Shown: positions 51,691-60,154 of the stretch, one piece after another
Position numbering within the stretch: the first letter of the stretch is position 1
How the letters are laid out: every line of letters starts with the position of its first letter
Assembly: GCF_003268475.1 (NCBI RefSeq)
Contig: NZ_MCIF01000002.1
Coordinates: forward strand, 3,087,382-3,151,381
Source of the DNA: Thermogemmatispora tikiterensis
GTDB lineage: Bacteria > Chloroflexota > Ktedonobacteria > Ktedonobacterales > Ktedonobacteraceae
Direction: 5' to 3'
DNA length: 64,000 nucleotides
Notes under the pieces: generated by a model
What the model was told of the DNA's origin: nothing
Seen by the model: the letters and a program-made list of their open reading frames with translations, nothing else
The model's database searches: none
Program-made: the position numbers and the translations under genes

Positions 51691-53277
51691 ATGACCAACG
51701 AGGTCATCGTGGATAGGCTGGCCCCCGTATCCACGACTTCTGGACCCCAGAGGGCGCGCAGCCGCTGGCTGAGCATAGCAGGACTTTGCCTCTTGCTCGC
51801 CATCGGCCTGGGTATGCGTCTCTATCAGCTGGGACAGCCCCTAGAGCGCGACTTCGATGAAGGGGTCTACTTGCAGTCGTTGCGCGCTATGAGCCACGGC
51901 TTTGCTCTCTATAGCCAGACCTTCTATTCACAGCCGCCGTTCTTTTTGGAATCGGTCTTTCCCATCTATGCCCTTGCCGGTCAAACGCTGTGGGCGGGAC
52001 GCCTGGCTATCGCTTTGCTTTCGCTCTGTGGCCTGATCGGAGCCTGGCTACTCGGCAAGGCGCTCCAGGGTTATACGGGCGCTTTTATAGCATTGCTTTT
52101 AACTTTGACCAGCGTCTCGTTTCTTAACGAATCGCGTGTTCTCCAGGCAGATGGCCCATCAGTCGCGCTCTCACTGCTAGCCGTCGGCCTGGCTTTTCAC
52201 TGGTGGCAAAAGCCTGCTGGTTGGCGCGGGCTGCTGCTGGCGATTCTGAGCGGGGCAGCCCTGGCGCTCAGCATCTTCACCAAATTCCTGGTGGCGCCTG
52301 CTCTCCTCCCCGTCGCTAGCCTGGTACTGGCTCGCTACTGGCAATTGAGACGCTCCCCGCAAGGAGAGGCTTCCCCGGCTCAGCACCAGCGCCTCGTCCT
52401 CTGGGCGCCAGTGGCCGGTATCCTGGCTTTCCTGCTGGTCACGCTCCTGCTCTTCTTGCCATTCCTCGCTTCCTTCCCTGTGATGTTCCAGAGCATTGTC
52501 TCTTTTCATACTCAATCGAGTGAAAGCTTCCGCTATACCCTCCGTACACTTACACTACCGCTGTTAGCACAGGGTCTGCTGACTCCTCTGACACTGGCAG
52601 GGTTGGCAGGAACAATCATAGCTGGTTTACGCCGTGATTGGCGTGTTGTGCCGCTTCTGCTCTGGCTGGGGGGAACGCTAGCAGTGCTGCTAGAGCAACG
52701 ACCCCTGTTTGCCCACCACCTGATCGCACTGGTGCCGCCCTTCGTGGGTCTGAGCGCTCTGGGTTCCCCCGATCTCGCCGCGCTCCGCCGCTGGCTCCAG
52801 GCAGGCAGCAGAGAGAGTCAGCGATACCCTGCGCTTGCTAGCTCGATCATGGTGATCGTTCTGGCGATCAGCTGTACCTATGCATTCGGCCAGGATATTC
52901 TCTATTTTCGTCAGCCGCCCCACCCTGTGACGCCAGTGGGGCCGCTTCAGCGCGTGGCCACCGACCTGGAGCACTTCACGAAGCCGGGAGATATGGTGAT
53001 CAGCGATGAACCACTGGCGGTGGCGCTTGCTGGACGAGATACTCCGCCCTGGCTTGTTGACACCTCCTCGGTCCGCATTCATACCGGCTATCTGACTCTC
53101 CAGGACCTGATCACCGCCAGTCAGGAGCCCCAGGTGCGAGCCGTGCTTTTCTTCAGCTCCCGCTTTCATCTACCAGAGGTAGAAGGTTATCATAGTTGGG
53201 TGGCACAGCATTTTCACCTGGTACGTACTTATGGGAAGGATGGCACGGGCCATCCCCAAGAGCTATGGGTGCGCTGA
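51691..53277 (+). CDS. GT39/ArnT-like membrane glycosyltransferase
   Basis: The 528-residue polytopic protein of the PMT/ArnT (GT-C) class has the family's first-loop acidic motif LERDFDEGVYLQSLRAM near residue 55, about 10 transmembrane helices, and a soluble C-terminal region (about 420-528). It would transfer a sugar from a polyprenyl-phosphate donor to protein or lipid outside the membrane. The ATG at 51691 follows GAGG. No operon partner except the tiny gene at 53383. Confidence 0.85.
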   Translation: MTNEVIVDRLAPVSTTSGPQRARSRWLSIAGLCLLLAIGLGMRLYQLGQPLERDFDEGVYLQSLRAMSHGFALYSQTFYSQPPFFLESVFPIYALAGQTLWAGRLAIALLSLCGLIGAWLLGKALQGYTGAFIALLLTLTSVSFLNESRVLQADGPSVALSLLAVGLAFHWWQKPAGWRGLLLAILSGAALALSIFTKFLVAPALLPVASLVLARYWQLRRSPQGEASPAQHQRLVLWAPVAGILAFLLVTLLLFLPFLASFPVMFQSIVSFHTQSSESFRYTLRTLTLPLLAQGLLTPLTLAGLAGTIIAGLRRDWRVVPLLLWLGGTLAVLLEQRPLFAHHLIALVPPFVGLSALGSPDLAALRRWLQAGSRESQRYPALASSIMVIVLAISCTYAFGQDILYFRQPPHPVTPVGPLQRVATDLEHFTKPGDMVISDEPLAVALAGRDTPPWLVDTSSVRIHTGYLTLQDLITASQEPQVRAVLFFSSRFHLPEVEGYHSWVAQHFHLVRTYGKDGTGHPQELWVR

Positions 53278-53382
53278 AAAAGGCCCGGCAAGGCCAGGTC
53301 CAGGCAAGCAAAAGATAGTAAGGAGTGCTATCCTTAGTGAGTGAGTGCAGGCGAGCAGAGACCAGTAGAAAGGAGTCACCTC

Positions 53383-53493
53383 ATGAGGGGACGCCGTACT
53401 TTCAGTACAATGGAAATGATTCTGTTAGGCGTCTTGATTGGGTCGCTCGTCCTCTCGTTCTTACAGGCACGCCGGCAAGCAGAGCAGCGTTAG
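53383..53493 (+). CDS. 36-residue single-span membrane protein
   Basis: The frame starts at an ATG with AAAGGAG 8 bases upstream. The product has a basic N-terminus (RGRR), one hydrophobic helix (MILLGVLIGSLVLSFL) and a basic/polar end (QARRQAEQR). The site, the stop and the following hairpin terminator make it credible. It lies 105 bases past the GT39 gene and could be a small partner of it. Function unknown. Confidence 0.6.
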   Translation: MRGRRTFSTMEMILLGVLIGSLVLSFLQARRQAEQR

Positions 53494-53600
53494 TATCGCT
53501 CCCATGTCTTTCCGGCGACTCTGGCCCTTCCCGCACCTATGGCAGTGCAGCCGGGCTGGAGCAGCGAGCCACTGGCAGAGATGGAGGATGAGCACTTCAG

Positions 53601-53638
53601 ACAGGCTGTAGCGTGTGCGCTGCAGCCTGTTACTGTTT
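53601..53638 (+). terminator. Intrinsic terminator of the GT39 / 36-aa operon
   Basis: ACAGGCTG (53601-53608) pairs with CAGCCTGT (53623-53630). An inner AGCG/CGCT pair closes a TGTG loop, and TACTGTTTTG follows. It is about 110 bases past the 36-aa gene stop. Confidence 0.75.
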
Positions 53639-54076
53639 TGCCAGTGCAGTGAGCAGCGGGCTGGTGGGCAAAGTCTGAGCCAGCATGATATCATAGGTAG
53701 CAGCGAAGGAGAGCAAGGCGCCAGCCAGCTATGCACATCAACCAGCGGCCCCCTACTGGCGAGGGTCGCAGCGGAGCAGAAATGACAGTCGAGCACAGCA
53801 CGGAGCGCCAGCGGCTCAAGCCCAACTCCAGCCGTGCCCCAGTCAAGCCAGAGGCCGGGCTGGGGTCTACGAGCGCATCCGTGCTTGCAGCTGAATATGA
53901 CTGTTGTCTGTCTATCTGCCTGCCTGATTTTCACTGCTATACTATCCTCACAGGCCGACTCACCGCGCCGACCCGGCACCGGCAGCGCCGGCCCTCGGCC
54001 CTCGCTCTCAGCACGCCGATCGAGAAGAAAGGCTTTGTGTCAGATCGCCAAATTGTCGAAAGAGAGAGTTGCTGTC
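53639..54076. other. Gene-free leader of the spermidine-synthase-like gene
   Basis: No credible gene. A TATACT at about 53940 could be a -10 but has no clear -35. The reading frame of the next gene is open through part of this stretch, but the sequence there lacks a ribosome site and looks unlike coding sequence of this genome. Confidence 0.35.
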
Positions 54077-55753
54077 ATGACAACGGTCACCTCAGATGAG
54101 CAAAAGCCACACCAGGAAGAGAGCATTGCACCAGCGGCAGCGCATCCTCTGCAAAAGTGGTTGCTGGTGTTAGTTGTCTTTGTGGCTGGAGCTGCTTCGC
54201 TGGGGGTCGAGATGGCCGCTTCCCGTCTGCTTGCCCCTTATTTTGGCTCCTCGCAGTTTGTCTGGGCGGCCCTGATCGGCCTCATCCTGCTCTATTTGAC
54301 CTCGGGCTACTATCTGGGCGGACGCCTGGCCGATCGTTTTCCCCGGCCTGTTGTCTTCTATCTGATCACTACTGTCGCTGCCTTCACCATCGGCCTGATC
54401 CCCTATATCTCGCGTCCCATCCTGCTCTGGTCGCTCAAGGCCTTCGCCACCTACTCGGCCAGCGTCTTCATCGGCTCTCTCGCCGCAGTGATCCTGCTCT
54501 TCGCCATCCCTGTCATTCTGCTCGGCTGCGTCTCACCTTTTGCTATCCGCTTGCTCTTGCAACAAGTAGGCCGCTCCGGCAGACTGGCAGGCCAGCTCTA
54601 CGCCATTTCGACCGCCGGCAGCATTGTAGGCACCTTTCTACCCGTACTCTGGCTGATTCCCAACTATGGTACACGCTTCACGTTCCTGGTGATAGCCATT
54701 ACGCTGCTGTTGGTCTCAATCCTCGGCCTGGTGATCAGCAGCGCCGGACCAGGCAGCAGCGGCTGGCACCCGCGGGAAGGGAAACAGGCCAGACATTTCG
54801 ATAAGAAGAGCCTGCTCTCCCTGCTGCTGTTCATCCCTTTGGGCCTGGAGTTTCTGGCGCTGGGTGGCCCGATTAAGCCGGCCTCGGGTACCGACGGCGG
54901 CGGAGTCCTCATTGCCGAGCGTGAATCTGATTATAACTATATTCAGGTGGTGCGCGTCGGTAGCGAGATGCAGCTTATTCTCAACGAGGGTGAGGCTGTA
55001 CACTCGGTCTACGACCCTACCTCGATCCTTACCGGCGGCCCCTGGGACTACTTTATGATCGCACCCTATTTTAACAGGCCACCGTTCACCCCGGCGATGG
55101 TTCACCGTGTCGCCATCATCGGCCTGGGCGCTGGAACCATCCCCCGCGAAATCACGGCGGCTTACGGTCCCATTCCCATTGATGGCGTCGAGATCGATCC
55201 GACGATTGTCGAACTGGGCCGCCGCTACTTCGCTATGAACGAGCCGAATCTGCATGTGATCATTCAGGATGGACGCTACTTTCTGCGCACAACAACGCAG
55301 AAGTATGACATTATTGGAATCGACGCCTACCAGCAGCCATACGTCCCCTTCCAGCTCGCGACCGAGGAGTTCTTCAGCGAGGTGCGCGCCCATCTGACGC
55401 CGACTGGCGTGGCCGTGATCAACGCCGGGCGTACGACCCATGACTTCCGCCTCGTGGAGACGCTCGCCCAGACGATGCACGCGGTCTTTCCGAATGTCTA
55501 TATTATAGACACAGCGCGCTTCACCAATAGCATCATCGTCGGCACGAACGCAGCGACCTCTCTCAGCGATTTTGCCCGCAATACGGCCATGCTGACGAAT
55601 CCGCTGTTGGTCAGCGTCGCTCAGGAGAGCCTCGCCTTTGGCAATATACGCGAGGAAAAGAGTCGCCATGTCTTCTTTACCGATGATCGCTCACCGATCG
55701 AGCAGCTCATCGATCAGATGATCCTTGATGCTATCCGCAGCGGCGACGAGTGA
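54077..55753 (+). CDS. Membrane-fused spermidine-synthase-like protein
   Basis: From the ATG at 54077 the protein is 558 residues; the frame is open upstream but without a good site. The N-terminal half (about 30-270) has seven or so transmembrane helices (GLILLYLTSGYYLGGRLADRF and others). The C-terminal half is a Rossmann-like domain related to SpeE: VAIIGLGAGTIPREITAAYG (cofactor loop), IDGVEIDPTIVELGRRYF, and IIGIDAYQQPYVPFQLATEEFF with the Asp-Ala-Tyr motif. It may make a polyamine-like product or be a methyltransferase-like enzyme at the membrane. The exact substrate is not evident. Confidence 0.85.
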   Translation: MTTVTSDEQKPHQEESIAPAAAHPLQKWLLVLVVFVAGAASLGVEMAASRLLAPYFGSSQFVWAALIGLILLYLTSGYYLGGRLADRFPRPVVFYLITTVAAFTIGLIPYISRPILLWSLKAFATYSASVFIGSLAAVILLFAIPVILLGCVSPFAIRLLLQQVGRSGRLAGQLYAISTAGSIVGTFLPVLWLIPNYGTRFTFLVIAITLLLVSILGLVISSAGPGSSGWHPREGKQARHFDKKSLLSLLLFIPLGLEFLALGGPIKPASGTDGGGVLIAERESDYNYIQVVRVGSEMQLILNEGEAVHSVYDPTSILTGGPWDYFMIAPYFNRPPFTPAMVHRVAIIGLGAGTIPREITAAYGPIPIDGVEIDPTIVELGRRYFAMNEPNLHVIIQDGRYFLRTTTQKYDIIGIDAYQQPYVPFQLATEEFFSEVRAHLTPTGVAVINAGRTTHDFRLVETLAQTMHAVFPNVYIIDTARFTNSIIVGTNAATSLSDFARNTAMLTNPLLVSVAQESLAFGNIREEKSRHVFFTDDRSPIEQLIDQMILDAIRSGDE

Positions 55754-55850
55754 CTGCTCACCAGCGCCCACCGCGCAAGGTCTGGTTCGGTGCCGCTGTT
55801 GCTGATAGAGCATACTACAGCTTTAAATCTGTCATGCTGGAGGAAAGCGG

Positions 55851-56663
55851 ATGCCATTTAGTCCAATCGATCTGAGTAATGTGCGCGTGCTTGACCTTTC
55901 TCAGAACTGGGACATCCATACGCCGGGCTTTGCGACCTATGAGGGACCAACGGTCAAGTGGATCAAGCGCGTGGCTTTTGATAAAGTCGGGGGTCAACAT
56001 ATTTCGTCGACTCTGCACGTCGGAACCCATCTCGATGCACCGCTACATTTTATTACCAACGGTCAGGATATCGGCAGCATCCCGCTGGAGAAGCTGGTCG
56101 GCCCCGGCGTCGTGGTCGATCTGGAGGCGATGGGGATCGGTGACTACGATATTTACACCTCGGCCCACTTCGAGGAGTGGGAGCGCAAGACGGGCCTGCG
56201 CATCGAGCCTGGCGATATTGTGGTTGTACATACCGGTTACCACAAGTATTATCCCAGCAACTGGTACGGCGAGACCCAGCCGGACGAGACGCGCTATTTT
56301 ATTAAACATCCCGGCCCAACGCGAGAGTTCGTGCAGTGGGTCCTCGATCGGAAGATTTCCTGGTTTGCTATCGATGCCGGCTCAATGGACCACCCGATGA
56401 ATACCGTCATTCGCAAGGTCCGCCCGGACCTGGCGGCCAAGTGCGCCGAGAAACTGGGGCGCCCCCTGGAAGAGATCTGGCCGGAGGAGGATCTGCAGCT
56501 CATGCACTACGATCTCTTCCCCCACGGGGTTTTTCATGTCGAGAACGCTGGTGGCATGATTGACGAGGTCTTGGACCAGCGTGTCTGGATTGGCTGCTTC
56601 CCCTGGAAGTTTAATGGAGGCGAGGCAGCCTTCTGCCGCCTGGTGGCCTTCGTAGGGAAATAG
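55851..56663 (+). CDS. Metal-dependent cyclase-family hydrolase (kynurenine-formamidase type)
   Basis: The 270-residue protein of the cyclase/arylformamidase family has the metal-binding block HVGTHLDAPLHF (about 61-72), VVVHTGYHKYY, a WFAIDAGSMDHPMN loop and a final GMIDEVLDQRVWIGCFPWKF. It would hydrolyse an amide or a formamide. The start has GGAGGAAAG upstream. It is convergent with glnA (140 bases apart). Kynureninase or tryptophan-dioxygenase genes are not nearby, so the substrate is open. Confidence 0.9.
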   Translation: MPFSPIDLSNVRVLDLSQNWDIHTPGFATYEGPTVKWIKRVAFDKVGGQHISSTLHVGTHLDAPLHFITNGQDIGSIPLEKLVGPGVVVDLEAMGIGDYDIYTSAHFEEWERKTGLRIEPGDIVVVHTGYHKYYPSNWYGETQPDETRYFIKHPGPTREFVQWVLDRKISWFAIDAGSMDHPMNTVIRKVRPDLAAKCAEKLGRPLEEIWPEEDLQLMHYDLFPHGVFHVENAGGMIDEVLDQRVWIGCFPWKFNGGEAAFCRLVAFVGK

Positions 56664-56700
56664 GGCGAGCCTGGCCGAAATGATGCATGAGCGACCCGGA

Positions 56701-56720
56701 GCGGCCCGGCTCCGGGCCGC
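56701..56720. terminator. GC-rich hairpin between cyclase and glnA
   Basis: GCGGCCCGG/CCGGGCCGC form a perfect 9-bp stem with a 2-base loop, 38 bases past the cyclase stop. There is no T-run, so it is terminator-like only. Confidence 0.35.
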
Positions 56721-56803
56721 CTGGCTGCCAGGCCCTACGGCCCACCCGCTTCGCCCTCGCTCACACCACAACTGCTGACCTGCTCCTCGCTCATTTTTTT
56801 ATC

Positions 56804-58195
56804 TTAAAAGATCGGCAAATAGCGCTCAAGCTCCCAAGGATGGACATGCTTGCGATACTCGTTCCACTCGATTGACTTGGCCTCCAGAAAACCCTCGTAG
56901 ATCAGGTCACCCAGGGTATCACGGATGAGGGCATCTTGACGTAGATCGTCGAGAGCTTCGCCCAGGGTAGCAGGCAAGCGCGACAGCCGACTGATCGGCT
57001 CCCCCTCATCGCGCAGGAAGAGGCTTTCATCCATTGCAGGCGGCAGCGGCATGCGGTGTTGGATGCCATCCAGTCCGGCGCGCAGCATGACTGCCAGGGC
57101 CAGATAGGGGTTGCAGCTGGGGTCACAGCTGCGCAACTCGATACGCGCCGAGTGCTGGGGGTCCCGGCCAGGGCGGGGAACACGGATCAACGCCTCACGA
57201 TTAACACGGCCCCAGTTGACATAAACAGGAGCCTCATAGCCTGGTACAAGCCGCTTGTAAGAGTTGACCAGTGGAGCCACGATGGCACACATGCCGCGGG
57301 CATGTGCGAGCTGGCCAGCCAGAAAATGGCAGCCCACTTCAGAGAGGCCGTATTCGCCGTGCTCGTCAAAGAAGGCGTTTTTTCCTGTGCGGACATCGAT
57401 CAGCTGCTGATGGGTATGTAAGCCCGAGCCGCTGACATTGTAGAAGGGCTTGGGCAAGAAGGTGGCATAGAGGCCGTGCTGGGCGGCGATTGCTTTGAGC
57501 ACATACTTGGCGGTCATCAGGCTATCAGCAATATAGAGCGCATCACCAGCCTGGAAATCCAGCTCGTGCTGGCCCGCCGCGACCTCATGGTGGCTGGCCT
57601 CAATGACAATACCCATCTGCTGGAGGGCCTGCACCATCTGGCGCCTCACCGTAGCAGCCAGATCGGTTGAGAGGTCAAAGTAGCCACCACGATCATGGGG
57701 CAGCGGAGTCGGCCCACCATCTTCGAAACGTAAGAGGAAAAACTCCAGCTCGGGCGCTACCTGAAAGCGATAGCCCATCGCTTCGGCCAGCTCCAGTGAA
57801 CGCAAGAGCGTCGCCCGCGGATCGCCCTCAAATGGCTCCCCATCAGGTGTCATGACGTTGCAGATTACCCTGGCCACGACGTCGCCAGCATCTAGCTGGT
57901 CAGCAATCTCGCGATTGAGGGCCTGGGGCCGTACATGTACTGGGAGGACGGTAAAAGTACGTAGATCGGGGAAGAGATACATATCACTCTCAGCAACGCG
58001 CGCGAAGGCCTCTATTGAGGAGCCATCAAACCATTTGCCGCGCTCCAGACAATCGGGGAACTGCTCCACTGGAATCGTGACACATTTCGCCATACCAACA
58101 ACGTCGGTGAACTCCAGGTTGACGAAGCGCACATGCTCCTTTTCAATGGTCTCCATCACCTGTCTCACCAATGCCTGATCCTGCTGCTCCGCCAT
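56804..58195 (-). CDS. glnA: Glutamine synthetase type I
   Basis: The 463-residue enzyme condenses ammonia and glutamate using ATP. It has FDGSSIEAFARVAESDMYLFPD (in outline), a catalytic-loop GGYFDLSTDLA, SGLHTHQQL with the His of the ammonia/glutamate site, and VPRPGRDPQHSARIELRSCDPSCNPYLALA. The adenylylation-loop signature of GSI-beta (NLYDLPPEE) is not seen, so it is of the alpha type without that control. The start ATG at 58195 follows AGGAGG. It is transcribed away from the HTH gene at 58487. Confidence 0.95.
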   Translation of the reverse strand: MAEQQDQALVRQVMETIEKEHVRFVNLEFTDVVGMAKCVTIPVEQFPDCLERGKWFDGSSIEAFARVAESDMYLFPDLRTFTVLPVHVRPQALNREIADQLDAGDVVARVICNVMTPDGEPFEGDPRATLLRSLELAEAMGYRFQVAPELEFFLLRFEDGGPTPLPHDRGGYFDLSTDLAATVRRQMVQALQQMGIVIEASHHEVAAGQHELDFQAGDALYIADSLMTAKYVLKAIAAQHGLYATFLPKPFYNVSGSGLHTHQQLIDVRTGKNAFFDEHGEYGLSEVGCHFLAGQLAHARGMCAIVAPLVNSYKRLVPGYEAPVYVNWGRVNREALIRVPRPGRDPQHSARIELRSCDPSCNPYLALAVMLRAGLDGIQHRMPLPPAMDESLFLRDEGEPISRLSRLPATLGEALDDLRQDALIRDTLGDLIYEGFLEAKSIEWNEYRKHVHPWELERYLPIF

Positions 58196-58301
58196 GTGCT
58201 GCCTCCTGGATGCCCAGCCAGCCAGAGCCAGGCATCCCACATTTCCATGATAGATCTCTTATCAGTCTACCGAACGATTCGATGCTCCAGAGTGGGTACC
58301 C

Positions 58302-58307
58302 ATTATA
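58302..58307 (-). promoter_or_regulatory. Extended -10 of glnA
   Basis: Minus strand TGATATAATGGG is a perfect extended -10, about 100 bases upstream of glnA. A weak TATCAA is the best -35 candidate. Confidence 0.6.
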
Positions 58308-58385
58308 TCAGAAGTTCCAGGCCGTTGATATCTCCTCACCCTCTGACCCCCAACCCGACTCCCGCCCTCCCCCGTCAGCACCATA

Positions 58386-58414
58386 TTTCTATATTTTTCA
58401 AAAAGTATAGATAT
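58386..58414. repeat. 29-bp element, copy 1, upstream of the HTH gene
   Basis: Begins TTTCTATATTT, then AAAAAG, then ATAGATAT. 23 of 29 positions match copy 2 at 59185-59213. It contains a dyad TCTATA/TATAGA with T-rich and A-rich inner arms. It lies about 37 bases before the -35 of the HTH promoter. Likely a regulator binding site. Confidence 0.55.
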
Positions 58415-58450
58415 TTAGGAAGTAACGCTATGAATATCTCAATAGGTAGT

Positions 58451-58480
58451 TTTACAATCAAGTATAGCTATTACTATACT
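58451..58480 (+). promoter_or_regulatory. Promoter and inverted repeat giving a leaderless HTH transcript
   Basis: TTTACA (58451-58456), 18 bases and TATACT (58475-58480) predict a start at about 58487, the A of the ATG. The promoter contains a perfect 7-bp inverted repeat AGTATAG/CTATACT (58461-58480), sharing AGTATAG with the 29-bp element. An autoregulatory operator is a fair reading. Confidence 0.6.
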
Positions 58481-58486
58481 AGGTGC

Positions 58487-59035
58487 ATGTCAGATGGAGT
58501 CACCATACCTGGTCTACCAGGCTACGTTTCCGTCAAAGAGGCCGCCGAGATGCTGGGGGTCTCCGATAAGCGCGTCTACCAGTACGTGATGGCGGGACGC
58601 CTCCCGGCCAGACGTATCGGCCATATGCTTATTCTACCCGTCGAAGAGGTGCGGCGATTCAGGCCGCAGCCCTCCGGACGCGCCCGGACACGCTCCCCCT
58701 CTTGGCGTGTCTATCGTAGCCGCGGTACCCTGCTGGTGACCGATATCGCTGTCGCGGTTCGCCCCGGCTGCCAGGTCCACCTGCTCGAAAAGCTGCGAAC
58801 TATCCAGCAGGAGGACCGCCATCTCTTCCCCGGTACGGTGGCGCGCTACGTTCTGAAAGATGAACATGAGCAGACTTTCCAGATGCTGCGCATCCTCCTG
58901 GTCTGGAAAGATACTGAGATGCCTGACGAGGCCACGCGCCAGCGCGATCTGGCCGCCTTTCAGGCAGAGCTGGCCGATCTTCTGGACTGGTCCCAGGTCC
59001 AAATTCATACCTATGAAGCCCTTCTCCATACCTGA
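58487..59035 (+). CDS. Excisionase-type HTH regulator next to the caspase/CHAT cluster
   Basis: The 182-residue protein has an Xis/MerR-type HTH (about 13-58: VSVKEAAEMLGVSDKRVYQYVMAGRLPARRIGHMLIL in outline), a basic linker, and a C-terminal domain of about 110 residues that I do not recognise (WRVYRSRGTLLVTDIAVAVRPG, a two-strand start, then mostly helical). No ribosome site stands before the ATG; the promoter places the transcript start at the ATG itself. It lies upstream of the caspase gene, on the same strand. I propose that it binds the 29-bp elements and controls both itself and the caspase run; this is inference. Confidence 0.7.
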   Translation: MSDGVTIPGLPGYVSVKEAAEMLGVSDKRVYQYVMAGRLPARRIGHMLILPVEEVRRFRPQPSGRARTRSPSWRVYRSRGTLLVTDIAVAVRPGCQVHLLEKLRTIQQEDRHLFPGTVARYVLKDEHEQTFQMLRILLVWKDTEMPDEATRQRDLAAFQAELADLLDWSQVQIHTYEALLHT

Positions 59036-59184
59036 CTCCCGTGTTCTTCTCACCTCCTTTATCTGTATCATTCTCTCTTTCAAAGCAAGCCACCAAAGTT
59101 GATCTATATCAAACAGATAATCTTCTCACCATTTTATGCACCACAAATAACCAACTACTAGCCTTCCTGTGATCTATTCTGCTC

Positions 59185-59213
59185 TTTCTATATTTACGAA
59201 AAAGCATATAAAT
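59185..59213. repeat. 29-bp element, copy 2, over the caspase operon promoter
   Basis: Begins TTTCTATATTT, followed by AAAAAG and ATA; 23 of 29 positions match copy 1 (58386-58414). It covers the -35 and spacer of the caspase promoter, as a repressor site would. Confidence 0.55.
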
Positions 59214-59222
59214 TAATACAAT
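59193..59222 (+). promoter_or_regulatory. Promoter of the caspase-THEP1-CHAT run
   Basis: TTTACG (59193-59198), 18 bases, TACAAT (59217-59222); start near 59229 and a leader of about 70 bases to the ATG at 59297. Confidence 0.5.
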
Positions 59223-59296
59223 TTATTTACAAGATGTATTATCTCATCGCGGCAGCAATAGGCACCGGCAGCGATCGGAGTAGCAAGGGCAGCTTC

Positions 59297-60124
59297 ATGA
59301 AACTACACGCCGTTCTCGTTGGCATTAACCGGTATCAGGACGCCCGCATCAGTGCACTGCGGTATGCAGCTAGCGATGCCGAGCGTTTCTACGGTCAGCT
59401 TGCCGGCAGTCTGGCAGCAGAGGATCTCAGTTTACGACTCCTGATTGACGAGCAAGCCACGCGCAAGGCTATCGTTACTGCCATCGGCGAGCATTTACCG
59501 CGACAGGCAGGGCGTGAAGACGTGGTCTTGCTCTACTTCGCCGGTCATGGTTCCCCGGAGACCAGCCAAGCCCCAGACCGCTTTTCGCGCTACCTGATCG
59601 CTCACGATACCGAGTATGATGCGATCTTCGCGACAGGTCTGGATCTGGAACACGACCTGATTCGGCTGCTAGAGCGGCTTCCAGCGCGGCTAGTAGTGGT
59701 CCTCCTCGATACCTGCTTCAGTGGGCGGGCTGGGGGGCGTACCTTTGAGGGGCCGCTCCTGCGCACCCGTCGCACAGAGCTGCGCGGTCCGGCAGCGCCT
59801 GTACCGGGGCTGCAGGATCTCCCGCTTGGAGAAGGGCGGATTATTCTGGCTGCCTGCGACGACGATGAGGTCGCTGGAGAAGACGCGGGGCTACGCCAGG
59901 GTATCTTTACCTATTTCCTGTTACAGGCCCTGAGCGGCCCAGAAGCCTCCGCTTCGCGTTCCGCCGGCCCCGGCGAGCCAGAGGAGCGCACGATCAGCTT
60001 GAGCACGCTCTACGATCGTGTGGCGATGGCAGTTGTCGCCTTTACCAGAGGTCGCCAGCACCCGGTCTTGAATGGGCGCCTGAGCCTGGCCCGTCTGCCG
60101 CTCTTGAGACCACCAGAGCGCTAG
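59297..60124 (+). CDS. Caspase-like (peptidase C14) protein
   Basis: From the ATG at 59297 (AAGGGC upstream) the protein is 275 residues. It is a caspase/metacaspase-fold domain: first strand AVLVGINRY, VVLLYFAGHGS with catalytic His84, and VVVLLDTCFSGRAG with catalytic Cys140. The dyad is complete. The last 130 residues contain a PLGEGRIILAACDDDEVAGE strand and GLRQGIFTYFLLQAL, typical of the p10-like half. There is no signal peptide, membrane span or extra domain, so activity would depend on a partner. Next genes are a P-loop NTPase and a CHAT-STAND protein. Confidence 0.9.
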   Translation: MKLHAVLVGINRYQDARISALRYAASDAERFYGQLAGSLAAEDLSLRLLIDEQATRKAIVTAIGEHLPRQAGREDVVLLYFAGHGSPETSQAPDRFSRYLIAHDTEYDAIFATGLDLEHDLIRLLERLPARLVVVLLDTCFSGRAGGRTFEGPLLRTRRTELRGPAAPVPGLQDLPLGEGRIILAACDDDEVAGEDAGLRQGIFTYFLLQALSGPEASASRSAGPGEPEERTISLSTLYDRVAMAVVAFTRGRQHPVLNGRLSLARLPLLRPPER

Positions 60125-60154
60125 TCTGGCAAGGAAGGAGAAGGGAATAACGAG

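Larger units (their letters stand above)
59036..59296. other. AT-rich spacer with the caspase operon control region
   Basis: Much lower GC than the flanking genes. It contains a TTGAT/ATCAA dyad at 59099-59112, copy 2 of the 29-bp element (59185-59213) and the promoter at 59193-59222. No gene. Confidence 0.5.

Noticed and set aside
53731..54099. 122-codon plus-strand frame before the spermidine-synthase-like gene
   Set aside because: Overlaps the real start in another frame, lacks a ribosome site and has scattered Cys/His/Pro with no domain character.
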